The notes beneath the pieces are model-generated. The model had not been told where the DNA came from. It worked only from the letters and a program-made list of their open reading frames with translations, and made no database searches. From positions 7,145,001-7,209,000 of the forward strand of contig NZ_CP025113.1 of assembly GCF_002831585.1 (NCBI RefSeq): 64,000 nucleotides of DNA, in the 5' to 3' direction. The position numbers were made by a program, and so were the translations under genes. The DNA comes from Bradyrhizobium sp. SK17 (GTDB lineage: Bacteria > Pseudomonadota > Alphaproteobacteria > Rhizobiales > Xanthobacteraceae). This document shows, in pieces, positions 1 through 8,706 of the stretch; the first letter of the stretch is position 1; every line of letters begins with the position of its first letter.

Positions 1-861
1 GCCGCCTGCATGATCGCGGGCAGGCACGCGTCGCGCCAGCGATCAAGGAAACGGCTCACATAATAGGCAAGCAGCGCGTCGGTCCGCACATCGCAACCGC
101 CGCTGCCAGCGCCGCGGCGACGCCTGCGACAGAATAGCCTATCAGCGTCACGATCAGCACGTTCGGTCCCGGCGAGAGCTGCGACATCGCGAACACGTCG
201 GTGAACTGCTTGTCGATCAGCGATGCACGTCGACGGCGGCGCGCTGCATTTCGGGGATCGCTGAATTGGCCCCGCCGATCGCAACCAAGACCGCCGCCAG
301 GATGACGAGGGCTGTGACATCGCGCCGCTTCAACGGCGGCATCATCATCTTGAGGACGACGGCGAACAGCAGGCCGACCGCGGCACAGGCCACGCCGGCG
401 AGCGTGCGGCGCAGCGCGTCGATCTCGCCGTCATGGGAATAGAGCGCGGCCAGGGTGGTCGCGATCAGCATCGGCGGTCCGGCCGGCCCGGCGAAAGCCG
501 CGGGCTCATCCGCGATGCCGCGAAAGCGCGAGCCGAACACGGCTGACCGGTCGACGATGTTCGGACCTGGCAGGAAATGGCACAGCGCGAAGGTCTCGTT
601 GAACGCCTCCGGCGTCACCCAGTGGCGCTGTTCGATGATCGACCGCCGGGCCCAGACCAGCCCCCTTGCGAAAAGCCGACGAGGGAATCTTGGCAAGGCC
701 AGGAACAGTTCGAGCAGGCCGGGCTGGTGGAGCGGAAACGCCCACGGGGCGTCCGGCGCCGGAGCGGCAACCGGCGGGAGTTCCGGGGCATCAATGGAGC
801 CTGGACAGCGCCGGATAGCGCCAAGGATCCTGGCCGAGGCCTGTGCCAAGGCGCCGGTCAA
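1..861 (-). pseudogene. chromate transporter (ChrA family) pseudogene, continues past the left edge
   Basis: Read on the minus strand, this stretch carries the ChrA signature in pieces. The first half has a WARRSIIEQRHWVTPEAFNE-like segment and FLPGPNIV. The second half has GGANSAIPEM, then SPGPNVLIVTL, then MCGPT, then ALLAYYVSRFLDRWRDA. These pieces lie in different frames. The longest frame stops just after VDVH (about 217), and the homology resumes in another frame as LIDKQFTDVF. It shifts again near 80-90, between MCGPT and ALLAYY. A further compensating pair of shifts near 660-690 would restore an AKIPLVGF segment before GGLVWARR. Intact family members are membrane chromate/proton antiporters of about 400-450 residues. 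I infer an inactivated gene rather than sequencing error because there are several separate breaks. Confidence 0.85.
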
Positions 862-928
862 CCTAAATCGGTGGGTTTTCCCAATTGAATCGGCCTGAAT
901 CCGCTCTGTTTTTCTATGGCTTTGCCGC

Positions 929-934
929 TATATT
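929..934 (+). promoter_or_regulatory. probable -10 element of ssrA
   Basis: TATATT lies about 7 bases before the likely 5' end of the tmRNA acceptor piece. The expected -35 position (about 906-911) is only a weak match, so this is a tentative assignment based on location and the -10 match. Confidence 0.4.
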
Positions 935-935
935 G

Positions 936-1268
936 GGGGTGCCGGTTCGCCGGCTATGGAAATAAATGACCGTCGCAATAAACCATTCGGACCCGGGGGC
1001 GGTACCCGGCGCCTCCACCAAAACCCATCTCGAACCCATCCTCGGGTGGCTTTTGGCGGGGGCGAAATAGGATCGACGAGGGCGTAAAGGGCGCGTTTTT
1101 TCTCGGTATGGTTCCGCCGACATCGGGCCATTGCAATAGTTGCCAACGACAACTTTGCTCCGGTTGCTCAGGCTGCGTAACGCAGTTTGAAAGACCATCT
1201 TAAAGTCCTAGCGGGTTAAGCTCCGCTAGGCGGGGTCCGGAGGCACCTGGCAACAGAAGCCTCCACTT
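936..1268 (+). ncRNA. ssrA: transfer-messenger RNA (tmRNA), circularly permuted two-piece form
   Basis: tmRNA rescues ribosomes stalled on broken mRNAs and adds a degradation tag. The gene is permuted. The tRNA-like 3' part comes first (about 936-1020): a T-arm with CCGGG/CCCGG stem (992-1009 area) and CGCCTCC followed by ACCA at 1017-1020. A spacer of about 37 bases follows. The second piece starts with GGGGGCG (1058-1064), which pairs with CGCCTCC to form a 7-bp acceptor stem with one G-U. It continues with the conserved AAATAGGATCGACGAGG-like 5' tmRNA segment, then the tag frame 1142-1180 encoding ANDNFAPVAQAA and a TAA. A hairpin CCTAGCGG/CCGCTAGG (1207-1230) follows the tag. Two-piece tmRNA is known from alphaproteobacteria. 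Exact mature ends are estimated. sspB lies directly downstream. Confidence 0.95.
1142..1180 (+). other. tmRNA proteolysis-tag reading frame (ANDNFAPVAQAA, stop)
   Basis: Codons GCC AAC GAC AAC TTT GCT CCG GTT GCT CAG GCT GCG TAA encode a 12-residue tag. With the alanine charged on tmRNA itself the added tag is A-ANDNFAPVAQAA. The AANDNF start is shared with the Caulobacter tag and is the part SspB contacts. The terminal AA is the ClpX/ClpA recognition end. There is no upstream start codon or RBS, as expected for a trans-translated frame. Confidence 0.93.
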
Positions 1269-1275
1269 TATTTTT
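1239..1275 (+). terminator. hairpin plus T-rich tail at the 3' end of ssrA
   Basis: GGAGGC (1239-1244) pairs with GCCTCC (1259-1264), followed by ACTTTATTTTTCG. This fits a rho-independent terminator, or the last helix of the tmRNA coding piece followed by its terminator. Confidence 0.6.
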
Positions 1276-1409
1276 CGATCGGGCGTCCGCCCGCATTTCA
1301 ACTGCCGGCCCTGCTGATTTCCGGCTTTCGGCGGGGTAGCATGGCAAGAGGGGCGAGTCGGACGATCCGGCGCTGCCTCGCCGGCCATTTTCGAAGCGAC
1401 AGGATCACC

Positions 1410-1931
1410 ATGGCGACCGATCACATCCGATATGACGTGCTGGCGCGCGACGCGCTGCGCGGGGTGCTGCGCCGGGTGCTGTCCGACGCCGCCGAGCATG
1501 GCCTGCCGGGAGAGCACCATTTCTACATCACCTTCCTGTCGCACGGCGACGGCGTGAAGCTTTCGGCGCGGCTGCTTGCGCAGTATCCCGAAGAAATGAC
1601 CATCATCCTCCAGCACCAGTTCTGGGACCTGGTGGTGACGGAGGATCGCTTCGAGGTCGGCCTGTCGTTCGGCGGAATTCCCGAGCGGCTGACCGTGCCG
1701 TTTGCCGCGGTGACGCGCTTCCTCGATCCCTCCGCACCGTTCGATCTGCGCTTCGACGTCTCCGAGGCGCTGTCTGAAGACGCTGCTCCCGCCGCCGCGC
1801 CGGCCGCTCCCCTTCCCACGCCGGCCGCTCGCGCAACAGTCGAGACCGAGACGGCCGATACCGAGCAGGAGCCGGCCAAGCCCAGCGAGGGCGCCGAGGT
1901 GGTGCGGCTGGACCGCTTCCGCAAGAAATAA
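1410..1931 (+). CDS. sspB: ClpXP adaptor protein SspB (alphaproteobacterial type)
   Basis: A 173-residue protein matching SspB, the adaptor that tethers ssrA-tagged proteins to the ClpX unfoldase. The N-terminal part (residues 1-125) is the tag-binding domain, with the conserved segments HFYITFLS, YPEEMTIILQHQFWDL and VGLSFGG. Residues about 130-160 are a low-complexity Ala/Pro/Glu linker. The C-terminus VVRLDRFRKK is the ClpX-binding tail. ATG at 1410 is chosen over the upstream in-frame ATG at 1341 because the conserved family start begins at MATDHIRY and an AGGA lies just upstream. The gene sits directly after ssrA, so the tag and its adaptor are encoded side by side. Confidence 0.95.
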   Translation: MATDHIRYDVLARDALRGVLRRVLSDAAEHGLPGEHHFYITFLSHGDGVKLSARLLAQYPEEMTIILQHQFWDLVVTEDRFEVGLSFGGIPERLTVPFAAVTRFLDPSAPFDLRFDVSEALSEDAAPAAAPAAPLPTPAARATVETETADTEQEPAKPSEGAEVVRLDRFRKK

Positions 1932-1977
1932 TCTAAACCCGGATCGATCCTCGACCTTGTAGGATGCTTGCCAGGAT

Positions 1978-2000
1978 CGGGATGACAGGTCGTCATCCCG
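1978..2000. terminator. inverted repeat between sspB and fumC
   Basis: CGGGATGAC (1978-1986) and GTCATCCCG (1992-2000) are perfect 9-bp arms with a 5-base loop. This could terminate sspB transcription or be a short REP-type palindrome; no clear T-run follows. Confidence 0.5.
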
Positions 2001-2113
2001 GACTATCCTGCGCATGAACGCGCCTTCGCGCGGACCGCGTCGCATCGCCGCGCCGGCCCACGCCTGACGACGCAATCGCAAGCATTCACGGCAAGCATCT
2101 ACGGAAAGCATCC

Positions 2114-3529
2114 ATGGCTCGATCGACCACTCCATCCAAGGCCAAGACCCGCAGCGAGACCGACAGCTTCGGTCCGATCGACGTACCGGCCGATCGCTAT
2201 TGGGGCGCGCAGACCGAACGCTCGCGACAGAACTTCAAGATCGGCCACGACCGGATGCCGATCGCGATCGTGCATGCGCTCGGCATCGTGAAGCTCGCAG
2301 CCGCCGAGACCAATCGCGAGCTCGGCCAGCTCGATGCGCGCCGCGCCGGCGCGATCATCCGCGCCGCCAAGGAAGTGATCGAAGGCAAGCTCGACGACAA
2401 TTTCCCGCTGGTGGTCTGGCAGACCGGCTCGGGCACGCAGTCCAACATGAACGTCAACGAGGTGATCGCCAACCGCGCCAACCAGATGCTCGGCGGCGAG
2501 CTCGGCGCCAAGAAGCCGATCCATCCGAACGATCACGTCAACATGAGCCAGTCGTCGAACGACTCGTTCCCGACCGCGATGCATATCGCGGCCGCAAGCC
2601 GCATCATCGCCGATCTGATTCCGGCGCTCACCGAGCTGCATCGCGAGCTGCGCAAGAAGGAGAAGGCGTTCGCGAAGATCGTCAAAATCGGACGCACCCA
2701 CACCCAGGATGCGACGCCGCTGACGCTCGGCCAGGAATTCTCCGGCTACGCCGCGCAGGTCGAGAGCGGCATCGCGCGACTGCGCGTCGCGGTGAAGGAT
2801 CTGTTTCCGCTGGCGCAGGGCGGCACCGCCGTCGGCACCGGCCTCAACTCCAAGCCGAGATTTGCGAGGGCCTTCGCGCGCCACGTCGCTGAGATCACCA
2901 GGCTGCCGTTCACCAGCGCCGCAAACAAGTTCGAAGCGCTGGCTTCCAACGATGCCTATGTGCTGGTGCACGGCGCGATCAATTCGGTGGCGACCGGCCT
3001 GTTCAAGATCGCCAACGACATCCGCTTCCTCGGATCCGGCCCGCGCTCGGGCCTCGGCGAGCTGATCCTGCCCGAGAACGAGCCGGGCTCCTCGATCATG
3101 CCGGGCAAGGTCAATCCGACCCAGTGCGAAGCCATGACCATGGTCTGCTGCCAGGTGTTCGGCAATCAGACCGCTATCACCGTGGCCGGCAGCCAGGGCC
3201 ATTTCGAGCTGAACGTGTACAAGCCGGTTATGGCATATTGTATGATAAATTCCATTCAGCTGCTGTCGGACGTCGTTCGTTCATTCACCGAGCATTGCGT
3301 TGTCGGAATACGCGCCGACGAAAAGCGCATCAACGATCTGATGCAGCGCTCGCTGATGCTGGTGACCGCGCTCGCACCGAAGATCGGTTACGACAATGCA
3401 GCCAAGGTCGCCAAGTCGGCGCATGCGCGCGGAACGACGTTGAAGGAAGAAGCGCTGCGGCTCGGACTGGTGTCCGCGGATGAATTTGATCGCCTCGTGC
3501 AGCCGGACAAAATGACACACCCCGGCTAG
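2114..3529 (+). CDS. fumC: class II fumarate hydratase (fumarase C)
   Basis: Catalyses the reversible hydration of fumarate to L-malate in the TCA cycle, as an iron-independent homotetramer. The 471-residue length is typical of class II fumarases. Visible family motifs are [10 protein letters not shown] (about residues 106-115), [14 protein letters not shown] (about 136-149), [16 protein letters not shown] (about 196-211) and the superfamily signature [11 protein letters not shown] (about 325-335). The start is an ATG at 2114 followed by a short basic N-terminus before the conserved [18 protein letters not shown]. It is transcribed alone or with the small DUF4169/RHH genes downstream, which lie 264 bases away. 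Confidence 0.97.
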   Translation: MARSTTPSKAKTRSETDSFGPIDVPADRYWGAQTERSRQNFKIGHDRMPIAIVHALGIVKLAAAETNRELGQLDARRAGAIIRAAKEVIEGKLDDNFPLVVWQTGSGTQSNMNVNEVIANRANQMLGGELGAKKPIHPNDHVNMSQSSNDSFPTAMHIAAASRIIADLIPALTELHRELRKKEKAFAKIVKIGRTHTQDATPLTLGQEFSGYAAQVESGIARLRVAVKDLFPLAQGGTAVGTGLNSKPRFARAFARHVAEITRLPFTSAANKFEALASNDAYVLVHGAINSVATGLFKIANDIRFLGSGPRSGLGELILPENEPGSSIMPGKVNPTQCEAMTMVCCQVFGNQTAITVAGSQGHFELNVYKPVMAYCMINSIQLLSDVVRSFTEHCVVGIRADEKRINDLMQRSLMLVTALAPKIGYDNAAKVAKSAHARGTTLKEEALRLGLVSADEFDRLVQPDKMTHPG

Positions 3530-3792
3530 GGCGCGACGCAATGTCCGGACAATGCGCGTGATATAATTATGGACCATAACGCCTAAAGACTAAGGCGGGT
3601 TAGCTATCAGCTCTGCGCTGGCGCGTGGTACAGACGTCTAGTTTTCGCAGAGCGAAACGGATTCTTTGATGCTATCAAAAGCATCAGATGGGGATTCGGG
3701 ATGGATATCGAGCCGGGCGCGCAGCGCGATCGCTCTTGCTTTCGTCACGATGCATCACCAATTCCGCTCTGGGGACGATGAGGACGACGAGC
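3530..3792. other. intergenic region with a small hairpin
   Basis: 263 bases without a gene. TGATGC/GCATCA (about 3667-3686) form a 6-bp hairpin with an 8-base loop. I see no convincing RNA gene or terminator otherwise. The local sequence is AT-richer than the neighbouring genes and probably carries the promoter for the DUF4169/RHH pair. Confidence 0.3.
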
Positions 3793-3981
3793 ATGGGCGA
3801 CGTGGTCAACCTGAAACGATTCAAGAAGCGCAGTGAGCGCGAACAAGCAGCAAAGCAGGCCGAAGCCAATCGTGCGCTATTCGGTCGCACCAAATTGGAA
3901 CGAGCGCGTGACGAATTCCTCGGCGAGCGCAACACTCGTCAACTCGATCAGCACCGCATCGAGACTGGAGACGCATCATGA
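3793..3981 (+). CDS. DUF4169 family small basic protein
   Basis: A 62-residue, highly charged protein starting MGDVVNLKRFKKR and rich in Arg, Lys and Glu, predicted to be mostly helical. This matches DUF4169, a short alphaproteobacterial family of unknown function. The start at 3793 is chosen because NLKRFKKR is the conserved beginning; the in-frame upstream ATG at 3688 would add unrelated residues. It overlaps the next gene by 4 bases (ATGA), so the two are almost certainly cotranscribed and translationally coupled. Fumarase C upstream may or may not be in the same transcript. Confidence 0.8.
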   Translation: MGDVVNLKRFKKRSEREQAAKQAEANRALFGRTKLERARDEFLGERNTRQLDQHRIETGDAS

Positions 3982-4253
3982 AGTCTCCTGTCGTTAAGCG
4001 TTCGATCGTGGTCGCCGGACACAAGACCAGTGTCAGTCTCGAAGAAGCCTTCTGGAACGGCATGAAGGAGATTTCCGGCCTGCGGAACATGACGCTGTCC
4101 GAGCTGGTCGGTGAGATCGACAACAATCGCCAGCAGGGCAACCTGTCCTCCGCGATCCGGCTATTCGTGCTCGACTACTTCCGTTCGCGCGCCACGCCGG
4201 CCGTGCCGACGGATGTGCGGCCGCAGCAGGTCGACACGCGCCAGCAGGCCTGA
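3978..4253 (+). CDS. ribbon-helix-helix domain protein
   Basis: 91 residues. Residues about 6-40 fit a ribbon-helix-helix fold: a short strand (KRSIVVAGHKTSVSLE) then helices (EAFWNGMKEISGL, TLSELVGEIDNNR), followed by a helix ending RLFVLDYFRSRA and a disordered tail. This resembles the RHH_4 (Arc-like) family that follows DUF4169 genes in rhizobia. It probably binds DNA or acts as an antitoxin-like partner, but no target is visible. ATG at 3978 overlaps the stop of the preceding gene. Confidence 0.8.
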   Translation: MKSPVVKRSIVVAGHKTSVSLEEAFWNGMKEISGLRNMTLSELVGEIDNNRQQGNLSSAIRLFVLDYFRSRATPAVPTDVRPQQVDTRQQA

Positions 4254-4297
4254 CCGCCTCTGCGACCGCCGCGAGCAGGCGGTCGTTCGCCGCGGAC

Positions 4298-4365
4298 TTC
4301 GGTATGAAGGCCACTTCAGCATGAAGGTCACTTCGGCATGAAGGTCAGTTCGGCATGAAGGTCAG
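4298..4365 (+). repeat. four tandem 17-bp repeats running into a start codon
   Basis: Units at 4298-4314, 4315-4331, 4332-4348 and 4349-4365 follow the pattern TTCGGCATGAAGGTCAC with few changes. Each holds ATGAAGG. Because 17 is not a multiple of three, successive ATGs fall in different frames; only the last (4355) opens the downstream VOC gene. Copies 3 and 4 are identical, suggesting recent slippage. Confidence 0.9.
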
Positions 4366-4708
4366 TCGCATCGTCGCGAACGTTGCCGCTTCGGACATCG
4401 CGGCGGCGAAAGCCTTCTATCAGGATATCCTCGGCCTCACGTCGCTGATGGATTTCGGTTGGGTTGCGACTTACGGCTCATCCGAAACGATGCAGGTTCA
4501 AATCAGCTTCGCTTCCGAAGGTGGATCGGGCACGCCAGTGCCTGATCTGTCGATCGAGGTCGACGACCTCGACGAGGCGCTGCGTCGGTTCGCGGCCGCC
4601 CGGATTGCGATCGAATACGGACCGCTCGACGAACCGTGGGGCGTGCGGCGCTTCTTCGTCCGCGATCCGTTCGGCAGGCTGATCAATATTCTCCAACACC
4701 AATCGTGA
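4355..4708 (+). CDS. VOC family (glyoxalase/bleomycin-resistance fold) protein
   Basis: 117 residues forming one vicinal-oxygen-chelate module pair: MKVSRIVANVAASDIAAAKAFYQDILGL is the usual first beta-alpha-beta unit, and the C-terminal half ends FFVRDPFGRLINILQHQ, the typical VOC end. Family members bind a divalent metal and act on varied small substrates or confer drug resistance by binding. The substrate cannot be told from sequence. The start is ATG 4355, the last of four repeated ATGAAGG units, because it gives the conserved N-terminal strand. There is no separate Shine-Dalgarno; the AAGG of the preceding repeat unit (about 4341-4344) may serve. Confidence 0.85.
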   Translation: MKVSRIVANVAASDIAAAKAFYQDILGLTSLMDFGWVATYGSSETMQVQISFASEGGSGTPVPDLSIEVDDLDEALRRFAAARIAIEYGPLDEPWGVRRFFVRDPFGRLINILQHQS

Positions 4709-4774
4709 GCCGATCTCCGATCCAGTCTGACGCGCTTCTTGCGCGAACCGGTATCCGCTTCGCTTGCAGCAACG

Positions 4775-7700
4775 TCAGTTCTGCATGGCAGGCCGCGGCG
4801 ACGGATTGGCGACCTGCGGCGTCAGCGATAGTGGGGGCCGCAGCGGCTTCGTCCTGACGGCACCGGGCAACGGCTTAACCTCGATCGGCGGCGGCAGCGG
4901 CGCGAGCTGCGGCTGGCCGCCAACCGGCGCAGGCACCGCAACGGCGGGCGCGGTCGCGACCGGCGGGACGATCGGCGGATGCGGCGCCACGACCTTCGGT
5001 TTCGCCGGCACACGGCGCGGATCGCGGCCAGGCACCGGAACATCGGCGAGCGGCGCCGCCGGCGAATTCGACGTCGGCACATCCGGCGCCGGCACGGCGG
5101 GTGGCGGAACGGCGGCCGGAACCGGCGGCGGCGGTTCGCCGCGCTCGATCGCGTCGAGCCGCTTGGTCTCCCGGTCGATCGCCCGCACCGCAAGCCACGA
5201 CGACAGCGCCGCAATGTCGACGCTGCGCGTCAGCCCGTCGGGCGTCCCGACCGCAAGCAGCTGGATTTCCGGTCGGCTGTTGGCGGTGCCGACCTGCGTC
5301 GACGCCAGCGCGGCGCGGATGTCGGCCTGGTCGGCCGGAATATCGTAACCGCCGGACACGATGGCATTGGCACCGTTGGCCGCAAGCGTGGTGGCGCCGA
5401 CCCGGATGCGGCCGTCGCGGATGTTGAAGGGAATCTGCGCCGACGCGATCGACAATGTGCCGGCTGCGAGCACCGGCTCGACGATCTGCTTCAGCTTGAT
5501 GTCGTCGGTCGCCTGCCCGGAATCGCTGGCGCGGATCGCGACGTCGAATGCGCGCGGATCGAGACCCGGGAGGTTCAGCGCCTCCAGCGTCACGGTGCCG
5601 CTGCCGGACAGCGCGCCGGTCAACGCCGAGGCGCTGCGGCCCTGCGTCAGCAGCGTCATCTGCATCGACGCGCGTCCCTTGGGCAGCGCCAGATTGCGGT
5701 AGCGCAACGCTGAACCGTCGACGCCCGAGAGCTGCACATTCGCATTCAAGGCGAGCCCATTGACGCCCTGTCGCGCGTCGATCGAGGCCACCGCCTCGCC
5801 GCCGCCGATCTTGCCCTTGATGGCGTCGAAGGTCAGCGACTGCCCGTCTGCCCGGATCGTGCCGCTGACCGGCTGCAGCTCGGCGCCGCCCGGCAACAGG
5901 CCGTGCAGCGCTTCGAACGTCACCTTGCCGCGCCAGGCCCCGGTCAGTCCCGGGCCGAGCGGCTCGGTCGCATCATGTCCGGCGGCACCGATCGCGGCCG
6001 CGAAGATCGGCGCCAGCGTGATCTGATCGAGACCGACTTCACCTTCGACGCTCTTCTGATCGCCGAGCGTCAAGGCCAGACGGCCGCGCAGCCGCGAACC
6101 TGCGACGATGCTGTCGAGATCGTCGAAGGTCAGCCTGTCGCCCGCGAGCGTCACGCGCGACGACAGCCGGATCGTGGCGGCCGGATCGGATGATTTCAGG
6201 TTGAGCAGCGGACTGATGTCGGCACTGCGGACGCGGAGGCTGACGCTCGATTTGGTCTCGCCAGCTCCGTCCTTGGCCCAAGGCTCCGCGGTCCCGTCGG
6301 CATCGGCGTCGAGCCCCGCCCCCCACAGCCTGGCCTTCACCCGCAACGGCGCGCGCCACGCACCGCTTACGGTGCCCTCGAATTGCGTCGCGCCCGTGCC
6401 CGCCGCGACCGCGCGGTCGAGCCCGAGCACCGCGAGCATGGCACTGCCCTCACCGGCCGAGAACTTGGCCTCGGCCGCGACGTCGCTGCGGCGGAGCGCA
6501 TCGACATCCAGCGCCCGGATCGCAGCCAATTGCGGCGCCGCGGAGATCACCATGTTGCCCTTGACCTGGGGCGTCTCGACATCGAGCGTCGCGCGCGCGG
6601 CGGCACGATCGGCCACCTTGCCTTTGGCGAGGTCGAACCCAAGCTTGGCGCGGACCGGGCCGGCATCGGCGCGGAGCACGCCAAGCCGCGCTGCGAGCGC
6701 CGGCGCGAACGGCTGAACCACGGCGGTCAGCCGGCCAAGCGAGGCGGCGGTCGCGTCGACCGCGAGCTTGCCGGTCGCATTGACGCGGTCGAAACTGCCG
6801 CTGCCGTCCAGCGTGACATTGTCGGGCTGGCCGATCTTCACGCGCTCGATCACGACGCTTTTCGGGCCATAGGCGAGCTTCGCCTGCAACGGCCGCAATT
6901 CCTGCCCCGAGGAGATCGCACGCCCGATGTCGAGCGACAGCTGCGCCTCGTCGGGCCATTCGGCTTGCGGGCCGGCGAGCGAACGGATGAAAGCCGCGGT
7001 CGCATCGAGATCGAGCCGCTCCGCCTTCAGCTGCGCCTCGACCTTCGATCCGCTGGTCGCCTCGCGATGCGCAACCGCGACGCGGCCCTCGACCGAGCCG
7101 CCCTCGATCTCGGCCTTCATGGCGTCGATCGCAAAGCCGGCCGGCGACACCGTGACGTCGCCGCGCAACCGCAGCGGCTTCTGGCTGCGATAAGCGACCT
7201 CGCCCCGTCCCTGTAGCCAGGTCATCAACGCATCGGGATCGGACGATTCGATGTTGAGCGCGGTCTTGAAGCTGTTCGCGGCTCCAGCCTGCGCGCTGGC
7301 GCCGCTCATCGAGACCCGCGTGGATCCCGGCGCCCGAAACTCGAGCCGCCGCACCGTCCAGGATTTGGCGTCGGATTGCAGCTCCGCGGAGATGTCCTGT
7401 AGGGGACGGCCACCGAGCATGATCTGCTCGGATGCCAGCTCTATCTGTGCCGGGATCAGGCTTGGCGGCAAGCCCGACAGGACCGCGCGCATCGCGGGCA
7501 GCACGCGCACCGGCTCGACATTGCCGTCGTTGCCATCCTTGCCGCTATCTTTGGCAGCGAACTTGTCGCCATCGAGCTGCCGCGCCGTCAGCGATGCGCG
7601 CAGCAGCGGCGACGCGCCGAAACGAACATCGCCGTTGCCGGCGAACTTGAGCGCGCGGTCCTCGGCGCCATAGCTCACCTCGACCTGGTCGAGACGTGCG

Positions 7701-8494
7701 GCCGAATAGTCCGATTTCATCTTGGCCACGATCCGCCACGGCGGCGCGTCGCCGCCACCGCGCTGGCCTGGCATCCCCGCCAGCGTCACCGTGCCTTCGA
7801 ACCGCGGCGCCCGCGCCTCGAAGCTCAGGATGCCGTCGAGATCGGCCGACACCGGCCGCTGCCCGGGATCGATGTTGACGTGCAGCCTTGTGCCGTTGCC
7901 GTCGGCGCTTTGCCCCGACGAGATCCGGAACGGGTAGCGGTTGCCGTCGAACATGAAATTGCCGTCGCCGCGGATCGCGCCGGCGAGCGAGCGGACATCG
8001 CCGCTGAAGGCGATGTCGTTCAGCTCCAGCTTGCTATGGCTCGCGGCATCGTGCAGCGCGACGCGACCGGTCAGATTGAGGCGATCGATCGCCAGCGAGG
8101 CGAAATTGAAGGTGCCGCTCGACGTCGGCCAGTCGACCCGCCCCTTGGGGTCGAGCCCGAGATCCACCGACACGCCGTTGATCGTGAGCTCGGTCGCGCG
8201 CCATTCGCCGCGCATCAGCGAGCTGAGGCTGAACTCGACGTCGAGATCGGCGGCGCGGACCTTGCCCATCTCGCTGGCGCCGCCGACGGTGACGGTTTTC
8301 AACCGCAGCGAGGGCGCAGGCAACAGGCGCGCGTCAAGATTGCCGGCGACGCGGACCGGCGCCCCGATGATCTTGGTCGCCTCGGCCTCGAACTGCGGCC
8401 TGAACTGGTTCCAGTCAACGAAATACGGACCGACCAGCGCGGCGACCAGCGCAAGAATGAAGGCGATTGCCAGCCCGAGCAGCGTCGTCTGCAC
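4775..8494 (-). CDS. AsmA family protein
   Basis: A 1239-residue envelope protein. The N-terminus (about residues 4-24) is one membrane anchor, followed by YFVDWNQFRPQFE and a long beta-rich body, as in AsmA/TamB-like proteins, which are thought to bridge inner and outer membranes and carry phospholipid. AsmA_2-type repeats fill most of the body. A final AsmA C-terminal region near 940-1070 has segments such as GKIGGGEAVASIDAR. The last 100 or so residues are a Pro/Ala-rich tail. The start is ATG 8494, followed directly by the hydrophobic anchor. It appears monocistronic. Family-level assignment is firm; its specific cargo is unknown. Confidence 0.9.
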   Translation of the reverse strand: MQTTLLGLAIAFILALVAALVGPYFVDWNQFRPQFEAEATKIIGAPVRVAGNLDARLLPAPSLRLKTVTVGGASEMGKVRAADLDVEFSLSSLMRGEWRATELTINGVSVDLGLDPKGRVDWPTSSGTFNFASLAIDRLNLTGRVALHDAASHSKLELNDIAFSGDVRSLAGAIRGDGNFMFDGNRYPFRISSGQSADGNGTRLHVNIDPGQRPVSADLDGILSFEARAPRFEGTVTLAGMPGQRGGGDAPPWRIVAKMKSDYSAARLDQVEVSYGAEDRALKFAGNGDVRFGASPLLRASLTARQLDGDKFAAKDSGKDGNDGNVEPVRVLPAMRAVLSGLPPSLIPAQIELASEQIMLGGRPLQDISAELQSDAKSWTVRRLEFRAPGSTRVSMSGASAQAGAANSFKTALNIESSDPDALMTWLQGRGEVAYRSQKPLRLRGDVTVSPAGFAIDAMKAEIEGGSVEGRVAVAHREATSGSKVEAQLKAERLDLDATAAFIRSLAGPQAEWPDEAQLSLDIGRAISSGQELRPLQAKLAYGPKSVVIERVKIGQPDNVTLDGSGSFDRVNATGKLAVDATAASLGRLTAVVQPFAPALAARLGVLRADAGPVRAKLGFDLAKGKVADRAAARATLDVETPQVKGNMVISAAPQLAAIRALDVDALRRSDVAAEAKFSAGEGSAMLAVLGLDRAVAAGTGATQFEGTVSGAWRAPLRVKARLWGAGLDADADGTAEPWAKDGAGETKSSVSLRVRSADISPLLNLKSSDPAATIRLSSRVTLAGDRLTFDDLDSIVAGSRLRGRLALTLGDQKSVEGEVGLDQITLAPIFAAAIGAAGHDATEPLGPGLTGAWRGKVTFEALHGLLPGGAELQPVSGTIRADGQSLTFDAIKGKIGGGEAVASIDARQGVNGLALNANVQLSGVDGSALRYRNLALPKGRASMQMTLLTQGRSASALTGALSGSGTVTLEALNLPGLDPRAFDVAIRASDSGQATDDIKLKQIVEPVLAAGTLSIASAQIPFNIRDGRIRVGATTLAANGANAIVSGGYDIPADQADIRAALASTQVGTANSRPEIQLLAVGTPDGLTRSVDIAALSSWLAVRAIDRETKRLDAIERGEPPPPVPAAVPPPAVPAPDVPTSNSPAAPLADVPVPGRDPRRVPAKPKVVAPHPPIVPPVATAPAVAVPAPVGGQPQLAPLPPPIEVKPLPGAVRTKPLRPPLSLTPQVANPSPRPAMQN

Positions 8495-8706
8495 GGTGTC
8501 TCCCTTTGAGCCCGCTCCGCGGCAGCCTGTCGATGCCGAACCCCTTTGGCTGAAACCAGGCCGGAGCAGCCCAAATATAGAGACAAGTATGGCGAAGTCA
8601 CAGCGGCTTTACCGCCGCGGCGTCACGTCAGGCCGATTTTCCGTCCAAGCGTGCGTGCACGCCGGCCGTCGCGGCAGGATCACCGCCCTGCCGCGAGTTT
8701 CAGCAG

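Noticed and set aside
914..1198. Minus-strand open frames across the ssrA region
   Set aside because: They overlap the tmRNA structure and give no protein resemblance; the T-arm, acceptor stem and tag explain the sequence.
4822..5214. Long Arg-rich frames on the opposite strand or other frames of the AsmA and similar genes
   Set aside because: They follow from high GC3 in real genes and show only low-complexity Arg/Ala content.
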